From Lucifuga dentata (taxonomy: Eukaryota; Chordata; Actinopteri; Ophidiiformes; Bythitidae): DNA of 64,000 nucleotides. The DNA lies in the NCBI GenBank assembly GCA_014773175.1, contig VXCM01001494.1, positions 38,592 to 102,591 on the forward strand. Direction: 5' to 3'. The position numbers were made by a program, and so were the translations under genes. Below the pieces are notes generated by a model. The model ran no database searches and was not told the origin of the DNA. It was given only the letters and a program-made list of their open reading frames with translations. Below, piece by piece: positions 47,991 to 61,635 of this stretch (positions are counted from its first letter, which is position 1; every line of letters starts with the position of its first letter).

Positions 47991-48522
47991 ATATCACAGT
48001 TCAAAAGAAAGCTCATTATAAATATCTTTATTGCACTATTACTCCAACAAAGCGCATTATATCCTTATCAATCTAAAATAATGTAATCAAAATATTATTC
48101 TAATAAAACAGGAGTCACACTATCTATAAATCCACACTTTGTAAACATTAAAATTAACTTAAATCATAAGCACAGTACCTCATCAATATATAGAAAAGGG
48201 GAGTGTTATTGAGCTACAGCATATACAGATTGCTGCTTGGTAGACTCCCCGTTAGCTTAATTTATCTTAAAATCTGAATAGCTAATAATAATTTGCTGTG
48301 AAAGAAAGAAGTGAATTCAGTAAAGTGCTTTCTTGTCGGATCAGCTTTGGTGAATGATAAATTTCTGTCTATGACACAGCAACATAAAAATGACGATTCA
48401 AAAAAAATGAAGTATAGATAAGTTTGTGGCATCCTGAGGGAGAGCTGATGGTAGTCAGTCATGGATTGTTGCTCAAGCTGACAGTGGAGTCATGAAAAAA
48501 AAAAAATGGCACTGAGAGGTCT

Positions 48523-51500
48523 TTAAGGGAGGCTATTCTTGTCTTCATCCGCAGAGAAGATGCTCAAGTCTCCACATTGAACTCTATGTTTCGACTTGAC
48601 ACAAGCGTCCCCATCTTCAATGGTACTGGCCTCATGCCAGCGACCTCGATTTGCATATCTGGGGGAACTGTAATGGAAAAAAGTATTACTCATGAATGAA
48701 GTTGTCCCATGTATCTTAGGTATGACATGGCATCAACAGCACCAGCACCTGTCTGATCCTCACTGCAACACTGTATACAGCACATACATGATACTAAAGG
48801 TTATGTTACTAAAAATCTGAATGTTAACATTTAATATCCTACATTGCTTGAAGGATCCATGAAAAAAAATCTGGAATTTACATAAAATAAAAACTTGAGT
48901 GAATGAATATACCTGCTCTCTGGTATTAGGCGGAGTGTCCGGTAAAGTTCGGCTGTAGATGGTGCTGCAGGACTTTGGGCAGCTTTAGGAGTGGAGAAGG
49001 TAGCGTAGGTTGATGATCTGGCCAGCTGAGCCGTTGAAGAAGACATCCTCATCTCTGGCTCACTTTCTATAATTCAAAAAATACGCAAATTAGCTTGAGG
49101 ATATTCTGTTTTTACTGTTCGTTGCAATGTTTTGACAAATGTTAGGTTTTCTGAATAATTTCTGCAAGCAGCAGCATGTAGAAAAATGGAAAGTCTGAGA
49201 AGCAATCCACAAGTAATTTATACAACAGAACATCATGCACTACCTGTTATAACTGAAAATATCCAGTAAGATGAACCAATTAGAGGCTCTTACTCTTAAT
49301 AATAGTAACTTTATAATTACACTGACTTACTGATTGACAAGGCACTTTGACAGTCTGACGAGGAATATCGCCTCCGATCTGCAAAGGGAGTCATGTTCAA
49401 AAATTGATTTTTGAGCCAAGTAGCACGGTCTTCCTCAAAGGCCTTTTTCTGTGAAATACAAAAAGAATAAATACATTCTGCAATGCAATACAACACCTAC
49501 AATATAAGATGAGATATCAGAAGACTTCAGTACCTCTCGGCCCAGGCGAATAGCAGCTTCTGTGAAGTTCTTTCTCTCCCTCTCAAAATTTCTCTTCTGT
49601 TCCTCAAAAAGCCTCCATTCCTCTTTGAGTCGCTCTTTCTCCTCTAATGTGTAGCAGTCGTTCAGAAGGGCTGCCGTCTCATCATCAAATGATGTGTTGA
49701 GTTGCTGCTACTCAGGCAGAAATGGACACACACACTCCAGCAATTAACCAAATGTCAGAAAAACAGCTTGTGATGTAACACAGATAAGGACTCCTTAATC
49801 CAAACTACAAGAAGATCCTTTAATTAGCCTCTTGTGTTGGCACAGAAACACTCTGTTAAGAAAATATCTGGCACTGCATGGCCATCTCTGCTCTGCTGAA
49901 GTGGCAGATTCTCACCTGGAGGAGTTGTTGCTGTGCATGAATGAATTCTTTGCACTGCTGCACTTCACGCCTCATCCTCTCCATCTCATCCTCATGTGTC
50001 TCCCTGGTTATCGCCTCTTTACTAGACTCCAGCTGAGTTTGCACTTGAGACGCTTGCCAAAACAAAAACACATATGAATAAATACAACGTCTATCAACAT
50101 ATGCTGTCCGTCATTAGATGAGAAATGTATACATTTGCTGTTTGTCTTACAGTTTCCTATCAGCATATACTGTTTGAAATGCTCAATCAACAATGCTGCA
50201 GCACTATAGGAACCTGTGCTGCCTGTACCTTGGCTGTCTAATTTCTCCATGTGGTTCTTCAGCCTCCTCCACTGCTGGCGGATGCTGTTGGTCAGCTGCT
50301 CTCTTGCCTGCTCACAGGATTGGTCCAGGGATTCCCTGCTATTGTCACCTGTCTTCTCCTCTGCATCTGAACCAGTCTGAGCAAAACAGCAGAGAGACAG
50401 CTCAACTTTTCAGCATTTGCACATCTTCTCCCATTAACTCTGCATGAATACGCAACTTTTTAGGGGCATAGCACTTTGTCAGAGCTTTCTTGAAACCATC
50501 CAAGAGGTTTTTTTTTTTTTTTNGGTTTTTTTTTTTTTTGTTCATTATGAATGTGAGAAATAATGACAGAGATACCTGCTCCTGGCTGTCATCAGCAGTG
50601 GCTCCTTTGGCACATGGCTGCCATGGACTCAGGATATGTATCATTTCCCTTTTCATCTGCTGGAGGACTTTCTTAAGCTCAGCGTTCTCTAGCATCAGAG
50701 ACCTCTGACTTGCTTCATAGTCACTGAGCAATGACTTGTACATCTCACTCTCATGGCTGTAGAGAGCAACAATTCATAAATGCCTGATCAAAATTACATG
50801 TTCAACAAATATGGTCAACAATGGATGAAACAGCAAAAAGAAAGCTTTCTACCCGGCTGTCACTTTTGCAGTCTTCCACTGGCTCCTTCGTCCGTCTGGC
50901 CGTCCAAGACAATTCAATACATCAATAGCTACATTGAGAAAAACAGAAATAAAATGAAGTTAACTTGTTTCGATTTTTCAGAGTAAAAGAAGAGGCAAGC
51001 TTGCTCACCTAGTTTCTTGTCCTTTCTGTCAGCTAGCAGCTGGCTGAGGCGTTCCTTGAGCTTTGCAGATTCTCTCTCTTTCCTCTTGGCATCATGGCTG
51101 TACTGAGAGGCACGGCTGGCAATAATACTCTGGAGCTTCTGAACCTGTCCAGGATGATTGAATCACAAGAATCTGTAAGATTCATGCACACACACACACA
51201 AACAAATTCACATACTTAAAAAAAAAAAAAAAAAAAAAAGTTGCAGAGTGTTGCCTATTACAGCAATGTGACATTTTACCTCATCCTTTTCTGTTTTTAG
51301 GCAGCTCTGCAAAGTCTTAATTTTGAGTTGTAGCTGCCTCTCTGTCTCATGTAGACCAGACTTCTCCCTTATAGACAGTTCCAACTGATCCTGGAAGGAA
51401 ATTAACAAAACCATATTAAAACTAGCATTTGTCGAGGGGTTTATTGTGACACCATAGATGAGGACCAGCCTCTTTACATTATAAACTCCTTTCTGAAGGA

Positions 51501-52606
51501 GCTGAAAACATGTTTTATAGTTTGCTGTAAAAGTCTAGCACAAACTGAAGCATCTCCTTCATCAATCCTACACTTATCAGCATAGCCAACAGAGCTAACA
51601 GCAACCTAGACAAGGACACGCCTCCATCACTGCACTGTTGGAAATGATAGGAAGTAGTAATTCTTTTCTAGAAAGTCTTTTAACACAGTGGTCCAGTGCT
51701 TTTTAAACTTTGCACTTTACTCTCTGTAGATTAGCAATCACATGCGTTTATTTTTGAAAAAGAGGGAAGGAAAGGGTGGGAAGTAGCTTCATTTTGTGTG
51801 GTTTTTTTTTTGTTTTTTTTTTTAAAGAATTGACACTCTCGTACCTTGAGTCTGGAGTTACTGATCTGCACATGTTCCAGGGTGCTTGAGTTCCTCAACT
51901 GTTCTTTCTCGAGCTCCTCCAGCATGCACCTATTGCGTCGGTGAATCTGCAGCAGCTCATACATGGCATTCAGAGCTGGCACCGTGTTCAGAGAGGCTCC
52001 CTCTGGTGAGTTGGCCTCAATACATGTGGAGGAGAGGCCCAGTGAGGCAAGCTCCTGTTAAAGAATGCAGAGCCATGTTAGTTTCCTGCTGTTTAATGAG
52101 AGCATATCTGTAGAAACAAAAACGTCAAGTACTAATAATCTACAACAGCAATAGAAAGCATGCTAAATATGGGCATTGTAGTACCTGATTGATGTATGAC
52201 ACACACTGAGGTATATTGTCCTCTGTGCAGAAGGCACTGATGACATTGTAGGAGGTTTTGGCCAGAGGCAAGGAGTACAATGACAAAAGGCTGTTCTGTC
52301 TGGAGGGGGACATTACCACATGTGATATGCTTGAGATCTCGCAGTGTCCTAAAAACAGAGGACAGGAAGAGAAAAGAAGCAGAGAGTAGATATGTTACAT
52401 CTACTGTACTTTGTCCCACTGAGAGACTTAAAATAGATACAGCCTCTAAAACTAGACCACAAATATAGGTCACCTCTTTCAAATCCCAAAAAAAACCAAA
52501 AAAACATCTTATGGGCATTTCTATTCGTAGAATACTTCTACCAAATATACAGCAACAGTTTACCGACAGATGTCTCGATTGGTACATTTCTCCGCCAGTC
52601 TCCCAT
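48523..52606 (-). CDS. ssx2ip: SSX2-interacting protein (ADIP, centrosomal/junction coiled coil)
   Basis: Thirteen coding exons on minus: 52606-52564, 52348-52185, 52054-51845, 51390-51280, 51144-51009, 50928-50853, 50756-50576, 50376-50229, 50052-49916, 49707-49534, 49448-49331, 49066-48913, 48667-48523; 598 residues (human 614), all phases consistent. The start MGDW matches the human N-terminus. Conserved blocks: [83 protein letters not shown] and [18 protein letters not shown]. Long coiled coils fill residues about 85-470. SSX2IP/ADIP links afadin-nectin junctions to alpha-actinin and is a centriolar-satellite protein for spindle and cilium assembly. An N at 50,523 with poly-T repeats lies in an intron and does not touch an exon. 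The first coding exon also carries 5' UTR. Confidence 0.95.
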
Positions 52607-53654
52607 GTCACCAACGCATCAGGACAAGAGGAAGCGATGTCATCAGTTTGGAAGTGGGTGGTGGATTTGCAGTCAGGTGATAGATCAGAGGCTCCCACAG
52701 GACCAGAGCCCTGAAATAGAGTATCAAGCAGGGACCAGCACTAGATAATCTGGGTTGATGCACAGAGGATTAACAGTCAGCTTGTGCCAGTGGGGTTAGA
52801 TTGGGACTTAACCCTGTGGAGTCCAGAGTGATTTTTTTTGCAGTTTTCATTTACACTTGGGTTTGACATTTGTTTACCACCTAAAACTTTTTTAATCTTA
52901 TAGTTTTTTTAATCTTCAATGCACAACATAATTTTCTCCTCACAAATTTAGCCCTATAAAAATTCTCTTGTAAAAAACATTCCACAGTTGAAAGAGATGG
53001 GAATTTTCACATTATGATGCAAAACCACATTTTGTGAAAGAACATGCAAAAGAACTTATTTCCATATTTTTACTTGCGTCAGGCAGAACAACAGGGGAAG
53101 TCTGAAACTAACTGCCCTTGTGTGCTGTTTTCTCCACATATTTGGAAATACTGTGAGGCTGAAATCAGTCGTAAAAGTTATGAGAACAAGATATTAGTGA
53201 CGGCTGAGACTTGAAGGGGAGAAGAAAGCCTTACTACTAGTCAACTAAACTGCAAAGTAATAAGATAGTTTCAGCTTCAGGTGAATTGACTGGAAAAACA
53301 CACTGTAAAATGTGGGCTTACTTTCCAGAGGGGCAAAATCTGAAAGGGATATTATATATTTCGTAACTAAATGGCCTTCAGGATAATAATACAGTATGTT
53401 GTTAACATGTGTTGATTAAACAAGCTAAACTAGTTTTGTTCTCTCGCCACTCCCACTTCTCTACCATGTAAAGTCCTAACTTGTGTTCAGGGACTGCAGG
53501 CACATTGTGCTGATCTACAAAAAAGGCAAGCCTTGCATGTCATGCTCAGGCATTAATGAGGATATAACTAGACAGTCTGCTGTTATATGGCGCTTGTGTG
53601 GCTGAGGGGAAAACATCTCGACAAACAATCCAGTGAGCTTATCTATGAACGCAG

Positions 53655-53698
<44 letters not shown>
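53655..53698. repeat. (AC)n microsatellite
   Basis: About 44 bp of AC just upstream of ssx2ip. Confidence 0.95.
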
Positions 53699-53699
<1 letters not shown>

Positions 53700-54261
53700 C
53701 CTTTATCTGAACTTACAGAAAATACATCTGAGAACGTTTCCATCCACTAAATCTACTTACCTACAGCTTATATGACATTAAACGTGACGAGTTCAAATTA
53801 GGTTACCGTTTTTCAGTTCCAGATTACTCCTACTAACAGCGAAGCTAACCGAACATCCATTTGTTGTTAGCCAAGTCAGTTTAAAAACTCCAAAAGGGTT
53901 CCACCTGCTAAGCCTGTAACGTCAGTCAGTCAGTCTAACCTGGATAACATGCTAAACATACTTACTGTGTGAACTGGGTCAGTGCGAGTTACTAAGTTAA
54001 GCAGTGCTGACAAAAAATAACTCAAGCTTCCATCAGCGAAACACTCCCTAGAGTACAGAGTTCAATCGCACCTATGAACAGCAGCTGCTTGTTTTTTTTT
54101 TTGAAGTCTATTCCACCACTGACTTCACACCAAGCCCCTCTGTCATTGGAAAAGCCGTTGTTCGGCAACCAGTATCTGAGGCGTGCATTGGCCGTAAACT
54201 TCTTCAGGACGATTATGCAAATACCCTCAGGTGCCTTAAGCACTGCAATGACACCTCGGGG

Positions 54262-54273
54262 GCCCCCTGGTGG
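54262..54273 (-). promoter_or_regulatory. CTCF-like motif between ssx2ip and mcoln
   Basis: The minus strand reads CCACCAGGGGGC, the canonical CTCF core. Position between two same-strand genes. Occupancy unknown. Confidence 0.45.
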
Positions 54274-54862
54274 TAGTAAAATGTAAGTACGATTTGATTG
54301 TCTCAAAAGATGGGTTCACAAATATCATAGTTTATTTACATAAAATCACATACATTGCAGATATTTAACACATGATGCGTGGAATATAGCAAAATAAATA
54401 CCCAACCAGCATCCTTGTAGGGACACGTATTTCATAGCTAGTTTATCGTTGAGTAAAAGACAGAATATAATCTGGAGTGGAAAACAACTGCCACAGTCTC
54501 TGTAATTGAATGGTTTCCATGTAATTGCATATTTTGTGTAGGTTACAATCTAAAAACACAGATTAATTGCATACATCAGTTTTTTCCTCCCATTATGATA
54601 TTGTGGTACAGGCATTAGGACATTCTACTGTATGCAAATCTGCCCCAGGCTTCTTTTGCTTAATTTACACTGAGAAAATGTGCACAACTTTTATCAACAA
54701 TTAACAGCTGAAAAAATATAAAAGGTAAGTTTAAATAACTCAATCTATTTAAATTTACTCTAAGCAAACATGAATAAAAAAGCACTGGAGTAGCAAAATG
54801 CAGAGGAAAAAGGTTAAAAAAAAAAAAAAAAAACTGAGCTCTACCAGAACTCAATTTTGTAC

Positions 54863-54865
54863 TTT

Positions 54866-54909
<44 letters not shown>

Positions 54910-54910
54910 T
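54863..54910. repeat. (CTTT)n microsatellite
   Basis: About twelve CTTT repeats. Confidence 0.95.
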
Positions 54911-55087
54911 AAGATAAATAACGTTCTTAACCTTATTTCAGCCTTGAGTAGTATTTAAGCCCAGTAAAATTCAACTCATAGTATATTCTAGTAGTCTTTC
55001 AACCTCTGAATTCTCAGATAACTTATACTAGGAGGCTTCATTCAGTCTCACACTGTCTACACTTAGGAAAGGGAGACTTCCTTCATT

Positions 55088-58000
55088 TCATCCAAAGCAA
55101 CAACATGGAGAGGCACAACAGGAAGCTGGCTCTGCATCAGTCTGGTATCTTCCAGACTCAGGCTGGTCCCTGCACTCTGCTATGAAGGCCTGAAGCTGGG
55201 ACACTGGCACCTTGTCCTGCTGGTGATGCTAGAAAAGAAGAAGTTTACTGTAATAAAACAAGTCCATTCAACTGTAGGCATACATAACACAGGCTTCTCC
55301 ATTTTTCTTTAACTAGGGAAACATCTTTATATGGCAAAATTTAGTGGTACTTCTCAGTATGTGAATGGTTATAAACTGTTGTTGTTCTGTTGACCCATAC
55401 TGACCTTAATGGTCTCATAGGTGTCAGTGATGAGGGCGATGAACAGGCTGAGCACCATGTAGATGAAGAGGGAGATGAAGGAGTAGAGGTAGACCCTGCT
55501 GAAAAGCCACACCATGTAACTCTGGTCTCTCATCTTCAGAAAGGTGGAGTACATATCATCCCCATTGAGGAGAGAGAAGAGGCAATCTGTCACCTTGTCT
55601 ATTGTCCGGAACTAGAATAAGATAATTTAGATGACTGATATTAAAAGACGACAGATGTGTTGCCAGAATATACTGTATGAATATCAAAATGCATGAAGAA
55701 ATGTATTATGATAAATTTACACTTGAAATAGCAATGATATGATGCGCAATAACAGCAATGACATGAATATGAGATATAATTATGGCTAGCTTACATACTT
55801 TTTCATGATAAGGACCAAGTACAATCCAGCCACAGAAACAGTATCCGAGATACATCATGGCTGCACAACAAGAGAATCGGATCACATTTGGGAATGCTGC
55901 CCTCAGGGTTAAAATCAGGATCTAGGAAGGAGTAAAGTTTTTAATTTTTTTTAATATGCATATTTTATTTGTAAGGGTTGGCTGATGCATTATGCAAAAA
56001 CAAAAACAGCAGGTCTGTGGAATTTTTTACATTGTATTTCTTGAAGAATCCAAGGTAACGAATCACACCGACCCAGACAAGCATTGTGGCTGTTCCCAGC
56101 AAAATACTACAGTCATCATAGTTTGTCAGGAACTGTAAAAGGAAAAACACAAAAACCTGTATGAAGTAGATTCTAAATAAACACCAATTCTTTCTCATAT
56201 GTTATACTCCAAACATCCAAACACAGGGGCCTTCACCACTTTTGCAAGCATCATAAATTATGAGTGCTGATCTAAAGTCTACCACATCTTCCCATAACCA
56301 TCATTGTTTATCCTCTGAAAGGCAATAACTTTTATTTAAGCATATTTATTCTACAGGGAATAAGTGAAAATATACCTGATACAGCTAAATTAAAACAAAC
56401 CTTTGTTTGTATTCCAATTTTAAGTGCCGAACCAGTGATGGTCAGTGTGTCGCTCACAATGATGAGGATATACCAGCCATTCACAAACTCCATACGGTCT
56501 GACCAGGACACTATTTTATTGTAGTATGCATGGAAGAAAAGAGTGTACTCCTGCATAAAAGAAATCAAAATGCAGTAAAAAATAAAAATAAAAAAAATAA
56601 AAAATAAATAAATAAGTAAATAAAGAAGGTAAATACATATTATTCATTCACACGCATAACATTTCACTTGAAATTAAAAATAATTTGCTTGTAAGATGTT
56701 TACATTTTTGCTCTGATGAGGAGACTGATTCTGTTCCACCCGGTCTTAATGTACTTAGCTTTTGGCACAAAGCTAAGTACAATTTTAAATGCATGTAAAT
56801 GTAATTAAACGTAGCATTGGAAAAAATTATGCACAAATGGGGTGGTGCTGAAAGCTTAAAGAACCCATAATTAAACCTGATGAGGGTGATGGATATAGAG
56901 GACTGTAAATATTTTTTGGTGTGTGTGCAGTCAAATATCTCTACACTAAATTTATCCAAATCAGATACATTCAAAACTGGTAATACTAATAATAATAATA
57001 ATAATAATAATAATTCATCAATTTATTTCTTATAACTTACAAACTGGAGGTGGNTAATAATAATAATAATAATAATAATAATTCATCAATTTATTTCTTA
57101 TAACTTACAAACTGGAGGTGGATTCCATTGATGACAGATCGTGTGCAGAGTATGAGAGAGGCGAAGCAGGCAAGGATGACCAGAGAATCAAACAACAAGA
57201 GGAGGTAATCATTCTTCCCAGCTGGAAATCAGAGAAATGCATTTCAGACTTGTAGTATTGACAGATTTGTTTTGGCTGAAATACAAAGCTAAGACAGAGT
57301 GGAGTCTTCTAGGATGTTGGAAGACATACAGTTTGGGTTGGTGTTACATATAAGGGATAGAGTAATGTAATAAATCTCAACCCTAACACTACCCTAACCC
57401 AAAATCCCACAGACCCAAACTGCACCTGACCCTAAATTAATAACTCATCCTAACCACTGTGAACACCAACTATAACACTAGGACATATTAACCTGAACTC
57501 TAGCCCTAACCCTAACCCCTACTAACCCTAACATATGCTAACCCTAACCCTAATCCCTGCAAACCTTAACCATAACCCTAATCCTACTAACCCTATTCCC
57601 CAACAACCGCAACCCCAACCCATTCAAAACATAACCCTCTTCCCTCCATTTAGACGTACAGTCAATGAGGATGGTCACGGGCAGTGTTTCATGTGTTACC
57701 CCGCCCCCATATGTAACCCTGCCCTCAAAAGGTTAGGTATAGCATGGAATCTCAAGGGTAACAGAATATTATTACAGTGCCCCCTGCTGGTCTTGCAGCA
57801 GAAACAGGTCTCTCTCTCTCTGTGTAATTGTTTCATAAGTGTTTATGTGTTCAAGCAAAAACTTACAAGTGCCTTCCACGTTCCAGTCTCTGCATTCATA
57901 AATTGTCACATCATTTTCAACATCGGTCTTTATCTTTCCACTATGCGCACGATTGTCAAACATTATCTGTATAAAAACAAAAGAAGAGCAGCGGGGTTGA

Positions 58001-59831
58001 AGGCATAACACAAATTTAAGTAGGACAACGTGAGCATGTCGGACTGTAATTTTTCACAAACTCAAATAAAGATGCATAGTTTTAAAGTCACCAACCATTA
58101 TATGGAAGTCATAACAGTCTGGCAGCTCATGGTGGCGTATGGTCTGCAGATTGATGGTTTTCAGAGTAAGGTAGATGTTCACTGATAGCAGCCTGGACAC
58201 ACAAACAGCTATTAGCAGCTACATTTAGCGTCTGGGATGAACCTAGTAGTTTAAATTAGTCACCTTTTGAAATCTAGAGAGACGTTCAGGTGTCTTGCCA
58301 AGCTGCTGCTGTCAAATGACTGCAAGGGGAATATGGAAAAACACTCTGTAAGAAGAAAGCATAGATAAAATCATGAGGAGTAGCAACAAATCCCTTCATA
58401 ATTCACAGGCAAGATTCCTCTGACTATACAACACTACTTCCTCTTTTCATATAGTCACAAGCAAATCCACATTGCGATTATGTTCCATTTGCATCATGAA
58501 TCAGTTTCCATAAATGGGAAAGATGTTGCACAAAACATCAAATAATGAAGATTCAGCCATCTAAAGTTATNGTTTCCATAAATGGGAAAGATGTTGCACA
58601 AAACATCAAATAATGAAGATTCAGCCATCTAAAGTTACATAACTTTAGATGGCTTTAGATGGATTTCAAGTGTTTGTAACACAAACACTTGAAATGGCCA
58701 TAATTCTTCTCCATCCAGTAACTGGCCAACATGCTTTGTATNTGTAACACAAACACTTGAAATGGCCATAATTCTTCTCCATCCAGTAACTGGCCAACAT
58801 GCTTTGTATACCAAGCAAATAAATCTAATTCTGTAGCTTTCACAAAAGTCACATTTGGTGGCAAGCACATTGCTGAATGAATGTTTCATGTCTTTTCACA
58901 GTAAACGCGTGCCTGTATACCTTTATCAATATGTGGATCGATGTCAAAGGTCTCATTGCCTGGATAGATNAAACGCGTGCCTGTATACCTTTATCAATAT
59001 GTGGATCGATGTCAAAGGTCTCATTGCCTGGATAGATGCTGCCATTTCTGTAGAACTCTTGACAGACAGACAGAGGGGTGTACTTGCCATCAATCCTCTC
59101 ATATGCATGATTTCCTACTGTCAGGTTTTGAAGATTGACATACTGCAAAAAGAATTGTAGAGAAAGCTGGCCTCATTTTTTAAATAAAATAAACTTATAT
59201 CATGAATTTCGCAGTAAAATCCCCATGCGACGCTTGTCACGTGAGAATCAGTTTGTTACTCCACATAGCAGAGTCATTATATTTGTTAATATTCCAACTA
59301 ATCCACATCATAATTCTCATTACCCTGTTGATAACATAGTAGATGTGATCGTACACGTCTGTTTTTGTGTACAGTGCAAAGCTTTCCTGCTTTCTGTTCT
59401 GGTATCCTTTAAGAAAGAGATGTTTAAAAGTCATCAGGTTTTCATCTTTGAAGGTGACCATCATTTCGTTGCTCAGGCCAAAAGAGACTAACTGAAGGGA
59501 CAAAGAAAAAATAGCACCTAAATATATACTGAACAACACTGATATCTATCATCTTCACACAATATATGTTTCATGGCAGTAACAGTAATCACACATTTAC
59601 CTGAGCTGTGATGATTGCGATTTTTATTATTTGTAACATCAGTTTCCATGGTTTTCGACCCCTAGCTCTGTATTTCTCACATGGGTTCATGAAGAAGTAC
59701 TTGAGCCTTCGCCTAAAGTGCTCCACCACATTTGACTCTGGACTCTGCTGTGGGTCGTTGCTCCATCTGCAGCGGCTTTTCGGCATCCCTTCCTCTGATC
59801 TCACGGCCAGCAGGGACTCAACGTCCTCCAT
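55088..59831 (-). CDS. mcoln3: Mucolipin (TRPML2/3-type) endolysosomal cation channel
   Basis: Twelve coding exons on minus: 59831-59601, 59491-59324, 59142-58989, 58345-58264, 58192-58096, 57966-57867, 57221-57109, 56550-56401, 56132-56031, 55921-55799, 55611-55405, 55228-55088; 555 residues, phases consistent (human MCOLN3 553). A basic N-terminal block [21 protein letters not shown] (about 40-60) is the phosphoinositide-binding region. TM1 is about 64-84. A large lumenal polycystin-mucolipin domain follows with N-glycosylation sites (NLT, NGS, NET, NVS). Then come five more TM helices, the pore filter NGDD at about 456-459, and a cysteine-rich tail (CCASPCCC) for palmitoylation. TRPML channels release Ca2+/Fe2+ from endolysosomes on PI(3,5)P2. 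VGNHAYE and FDIDP favour MCOLN3, and synteny allows MCOLN2; the paralogue call is tentative. Seam duplicates at 57,054 and 58,970 copy exon ends but the full exons survive. Confidence 0.85.
57380..57640 (-). repeat. Degenerate interstitial telomere-like repeat
   Basis: The plus strand has many CCCTAA/CTAACC units (for example CTAGCCCTAACCCTAACCC and CTAACCCTAACCCTAAT) mixed with decayed versions. They read (TTAGGG)n on the minus strand. It lies in the mucolipin intron between exons 6 and 7. Confidence 0.75.
57777..57790 (-). promoter_or_regulatory. CTCF-like motif in mcoln intron
   Basis: The minus strand reads CCAGCAGGGGGCAC, a perfect CTCF core, 140 bp from the telomere-like tract. Occupancy unknown. 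Confidence 0.5.
58504..59037. repeat. Three assembly seams with 67-bp duplicates
   Basis: N at 58,571, 58,742 and 58,970 are each flanked by near-identical copies of about 67 bp (58,504/58,572, 58,675/58,743, 58,903/58,971). The last duplicates the end and splice donor of mcoln exon 3. They are artefactual; this stretch should be shorter by about 200 bp. Confidence 0.85.
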
Positions 59832-60527
59832 CTACACCGAAAAGAGACACACACATACACCTTTCACTGTCAGCAGATGAGGATGTTTGTTTAAACCGTT
59901 CTGTTTCACGGTTTGAAGGAGGTGATTTTTTATCCAGGGTTTTTAAAACTTATTTTAACTTCTTTCTCTTTATGTTTTTTGTTCGTTTAATATATGTCAA
60001 AAAAGATACTTTTCAAAGGAGATAAGGTGAAGGCTCAACCATTCCACTCATTCTGATGTTTATCAAACTGGTTCTCCTGCATGCAAACTCACTGCTGTGA
60101 TACTTTACACTCTTCAAATGTAAGCTGCCAACTTAAAATGTGTTAAAATAAGCCACAAAATAAATAAATAAATAAAAAAAGAAAAATAAAAAAAGGCCAG
60201 AACAATGTGGCTTTTACATCATTATGCAATTGTAGTTTAACCATAACTCACTGTACTTGCCTGTAATAGCAAATGTACAACAGACATCAACTGTATACTC
60301 TAACCTCTCACAAAACAAATGAGAACTTTGAAATATATTTCTGTATCACTTTTTTAAGTTAAACACTACTGTAATGAAATCACTCCAGCAAACACTGACG
60401 CCCAAAAGTGTGTGGAACTTACATTAAGGCTGTAATATACTGTAAACACATTATACTTAATATATGCACCATGTTGGTGAATATAAGGACAGTAAAAGCT
60501 AATAATCTAAGAAGTACTCTTACTGAA

Positions 60528-60573
<46 letters not shown>

Positions 60574-61635
60574 GAATTACCTGCCAACATGTGCCGCATA
60601 AGGAGCTGCTTGCTGGTGAACTCCTACGCTTGCAGCTTCTCTGCAGTGTGTGTATGTGTGTGTGTGTGAGACGGCCAGACGGTGCTGTCACACACCAACC
60701 TTCACCACAATGACTCTCATTCCTCCGTTTCATTCTAAGCTTTTCCAGTTCTTCCAAAACAAGAATAGAGCTGCACACAGCATCACAGCATTTCTGCACA
60801 CAGAAAAGTTCATATGCAGTTTCTTAATTCTGAGATTAAATTAATTTTCAATGTGATTTAATCTAACTTTTATGAGATTACAGTGAGTATTATACTATTA
60901 TTTACGCTAATCAGAAGCAGGTCAAGATTTAAGGTTATGTGAATTTAACATCTTCACTGTCTCAGATTAAATCAGAGAACAAAATAAATGCACCAACTTT
61001 TAAATGGTATACATAAACTGTTTTAGTCCTAAAAACCAAGAAATCACTTTTGAAGAAATGTCATAAATGAGTTTAATTCATATATAAAAACTGTAGTATG
61101 CAATGATTATGTGTCCAAAGGATGAAGAAAGTTTGACATAGTTTGTTTCACAGCAGACTTTATGGCTGGAGACTTCTGTAGTGATGAAAATGTAAAGCAA
61201 TTTCGTGTTGGCTTAATGCTGCATAGACAGAACTGGAAATCTTTATCTGAACCTGCATTGCTTTGTTTAATAGCACAGTTTCATGGCTCTTCACACACAT
61301 ACACTCAAGTATTCATTCCAGTGATTAATATAGTTTGCTTCTCTCTCTGCACCACATCGTAGCTGCCGTGTTTTTCACACCATAGTGTCTCAGAAGCTAA
61401 AACTGAAGATTAAGAAGTGAGAGGAAATTAGTTTTTTCGCTCATGAAAAAGTATTAACCTATTTGCTTTCCAAAAATAAAAACTGATTGGCACAGTGGCA
61501 AATGCAGAATATATTTCTCGTATAGTAATCTTAGTAACTGCATACACAGATCAAGAAACAGAGAGAGAATGTATTTGTATGTCTTTTGTTTGTCCCTTTA
61601 ATTGCATTAGAAGTGTCTTTGAGATTTGTCAAAAG
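59832..61635. other. mcoln 5' side and bcl10 3' side
   Basis: An acceptor-like GGTGTAG directly precedes the mcoln ATG. A donor-like CAG|GTAATT at about 60,582 could end a 5' UTR exon. (AAT)n occupies about 60,529-60,570. The rest is AT-rich spacer plus the bcl10 3' UTR. Confidence 0.45.
60529..60570. repeat. (AAT)n microsatellite
   Basis: About 14 uninterrupted AAT units. Confidence 0.95.

Larger units (their letters stand above)
52607..55087. other. ssx2ip 5' side and mucolipin 3' side
   Basis: It includes the ssx2ip promoter and possible non-coding first exon (53,780-54,060). Also (AC)n at 53,655-53,698, a CTCF-like site at 54,262-54,273, poly-A near 54,820, (CTTT)n at 54,863-54,910 and the mucolipin 3' UTR. 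No further gene seen. Confidence 0.5.

Noticed and set aside
53298..53340. Second hairpin MITE starting CACTGTAAAATGTG
   Set aside because: Only one end-like sequence is present, with no matching inverted copy nearby, so not called as an element.
57535..58008. 157-codon plus-strand frame ([16 protein letters not shown]...)
   Set aside because: Its start is the telomere-like repeat translated and the rest overlaps mucolipin exon 6 on the other strand.
58504..59037. Apparent tandem 67-bp repeats, as a possible array
   Set aside because: Each pair is interrupted by a lone N and each pair is a different sequence; assembly seams explain them.
60419..60799. 126-codon minus-strand frame upstream of mcoln
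   Set aside because: It spans AAT and GT simple repeats (poly-Leu run). At most a 5' UTR exon lies inside it.
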